Assembly: GCA_000436255.1 (NCBI GenBank)
Contig: HF990800.1
Location: 1 to 5,623 of the forward strand
Direction of reading: 5' to 3'
DNA: 5,623 nucleotides
Origin: Clostridium sp. CAG:1193
GTDB taxonomy: Bacteria; Bacillota_I; Bacilli_A; RF39; UBA660
Part shown: in pieces, positions 5,511 through 5,623 of the stretch
How positions within the stretch are numbered: position 1 is the first letter of the stretch
Layout of the letters: every line of letters begins with the position of its first letter
Translations under genes and position numbers: made by a program
The notes under the pieces: generated by a model
Databases searched by the model: none
What the model was told of the DNA's origin: nothing
The model's input: the letters and a program-made list of their open reading frames with translations, nothing else

Positions 5511-5623
5511 TTAATATTTATAATATCTAATTGTAAAAGTTGTGCCATTTTTACTTTCTACATCTATCTTACCATTATCTTTTTCTATAATACTTAAAGA
5601 AAGAGATAAACCTATTCCAACAC
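5511..5623 (-). CDS. Sensor histidine kinase, C-terminal end only
   Basis: Only the last 36 residues are inside the window. They read VGIGLSLSLSIIEKDNGKID followed by VESKNGTTFTIRYYKY and a TAA stop. This is the end of a HATPase_c domain: the G2 glycine box GxGLSL, the helix SIIEKDNGKI, and the closing strands 'V.S..GTTFTI'. Such kinases autophosphorylate a histidine and pass the phosphate to a response regulator, which would be expected further upstream beyond the right edge. The sensor domain, H-box and N-box are not visible, so signal and target cannot be named. Confidence 0.85.
   Translation of the reverse strand, partial: VGIGLSLSLSIIEKDNGKIDVESKNGTTFTIRYYKY

Overview
The window looks like a stretch of chromosome from a low-GC member of the Bacillota (Firmicutes). 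The composition is very AT-rich, the ribosome binding sites are strong AGGAGG types, and a sigma-A-type promoter has perfect consensus boxes. The gene content is also typical: an infC-rpmI-rplT operon behind a Bacillus-type attenuator leader, comEA-comEC, and a ParE closely resembling those of Bacilli. TGA is used as the stop of parE, one base before the next ATG, and Trp codons are TGG, so the standard bacterial code applies rather than the Mycoplasma code. I cannot place the genus. All recognisable genes lie on the minus strand, so transcription runs from high to low coordinates.

Read in the direction of transcription:
(1) 5511-5623 is the last part of a sensor histidine kinase, closed by a hairpin terminator (5457-5490).
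(2) A promoter (5403-5431) drives parE (3467-5374), the ATPase subunit of topoisomerase IV. It is followed after one base by a membrane-anchored, extracytoplasmic thioredoxin-fold protein (2713-3465). The usual partner gene parC is not in this position.
(3) A consensus promoter (2666-2694) starts a leader of about 145 nt with competing hairpins that matches the logic of the L20 leader. It leads into infC (IF3), rpmI (L35) and rplT (L20), ended by a terminator at 1212-1234. infC appears to start on a rare ATA codon. L20 carries an unusual Lys/Ala/Thr-rich tail of about 60 residues.
(4) comEA (485-1147) encodes the DNA receptor for natural transformation. comEC overlaps its end and runs off the left edge (1-516). 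Together they form the DNA-uptake module.

There is no gene-free stretch over 300 bases. The longest gap (2515-2712) is filled by the infC promoter and leader. I saw no tRNA or rRNA genes, insertion sequences, CRISPR arrays or phage genes. I do not see a clearly undescribed system. The points most worth a second look are the infC start and attenuator, the L20 tail, and the parE-coupled thioredoxin-like protein with two CxxC motifs.
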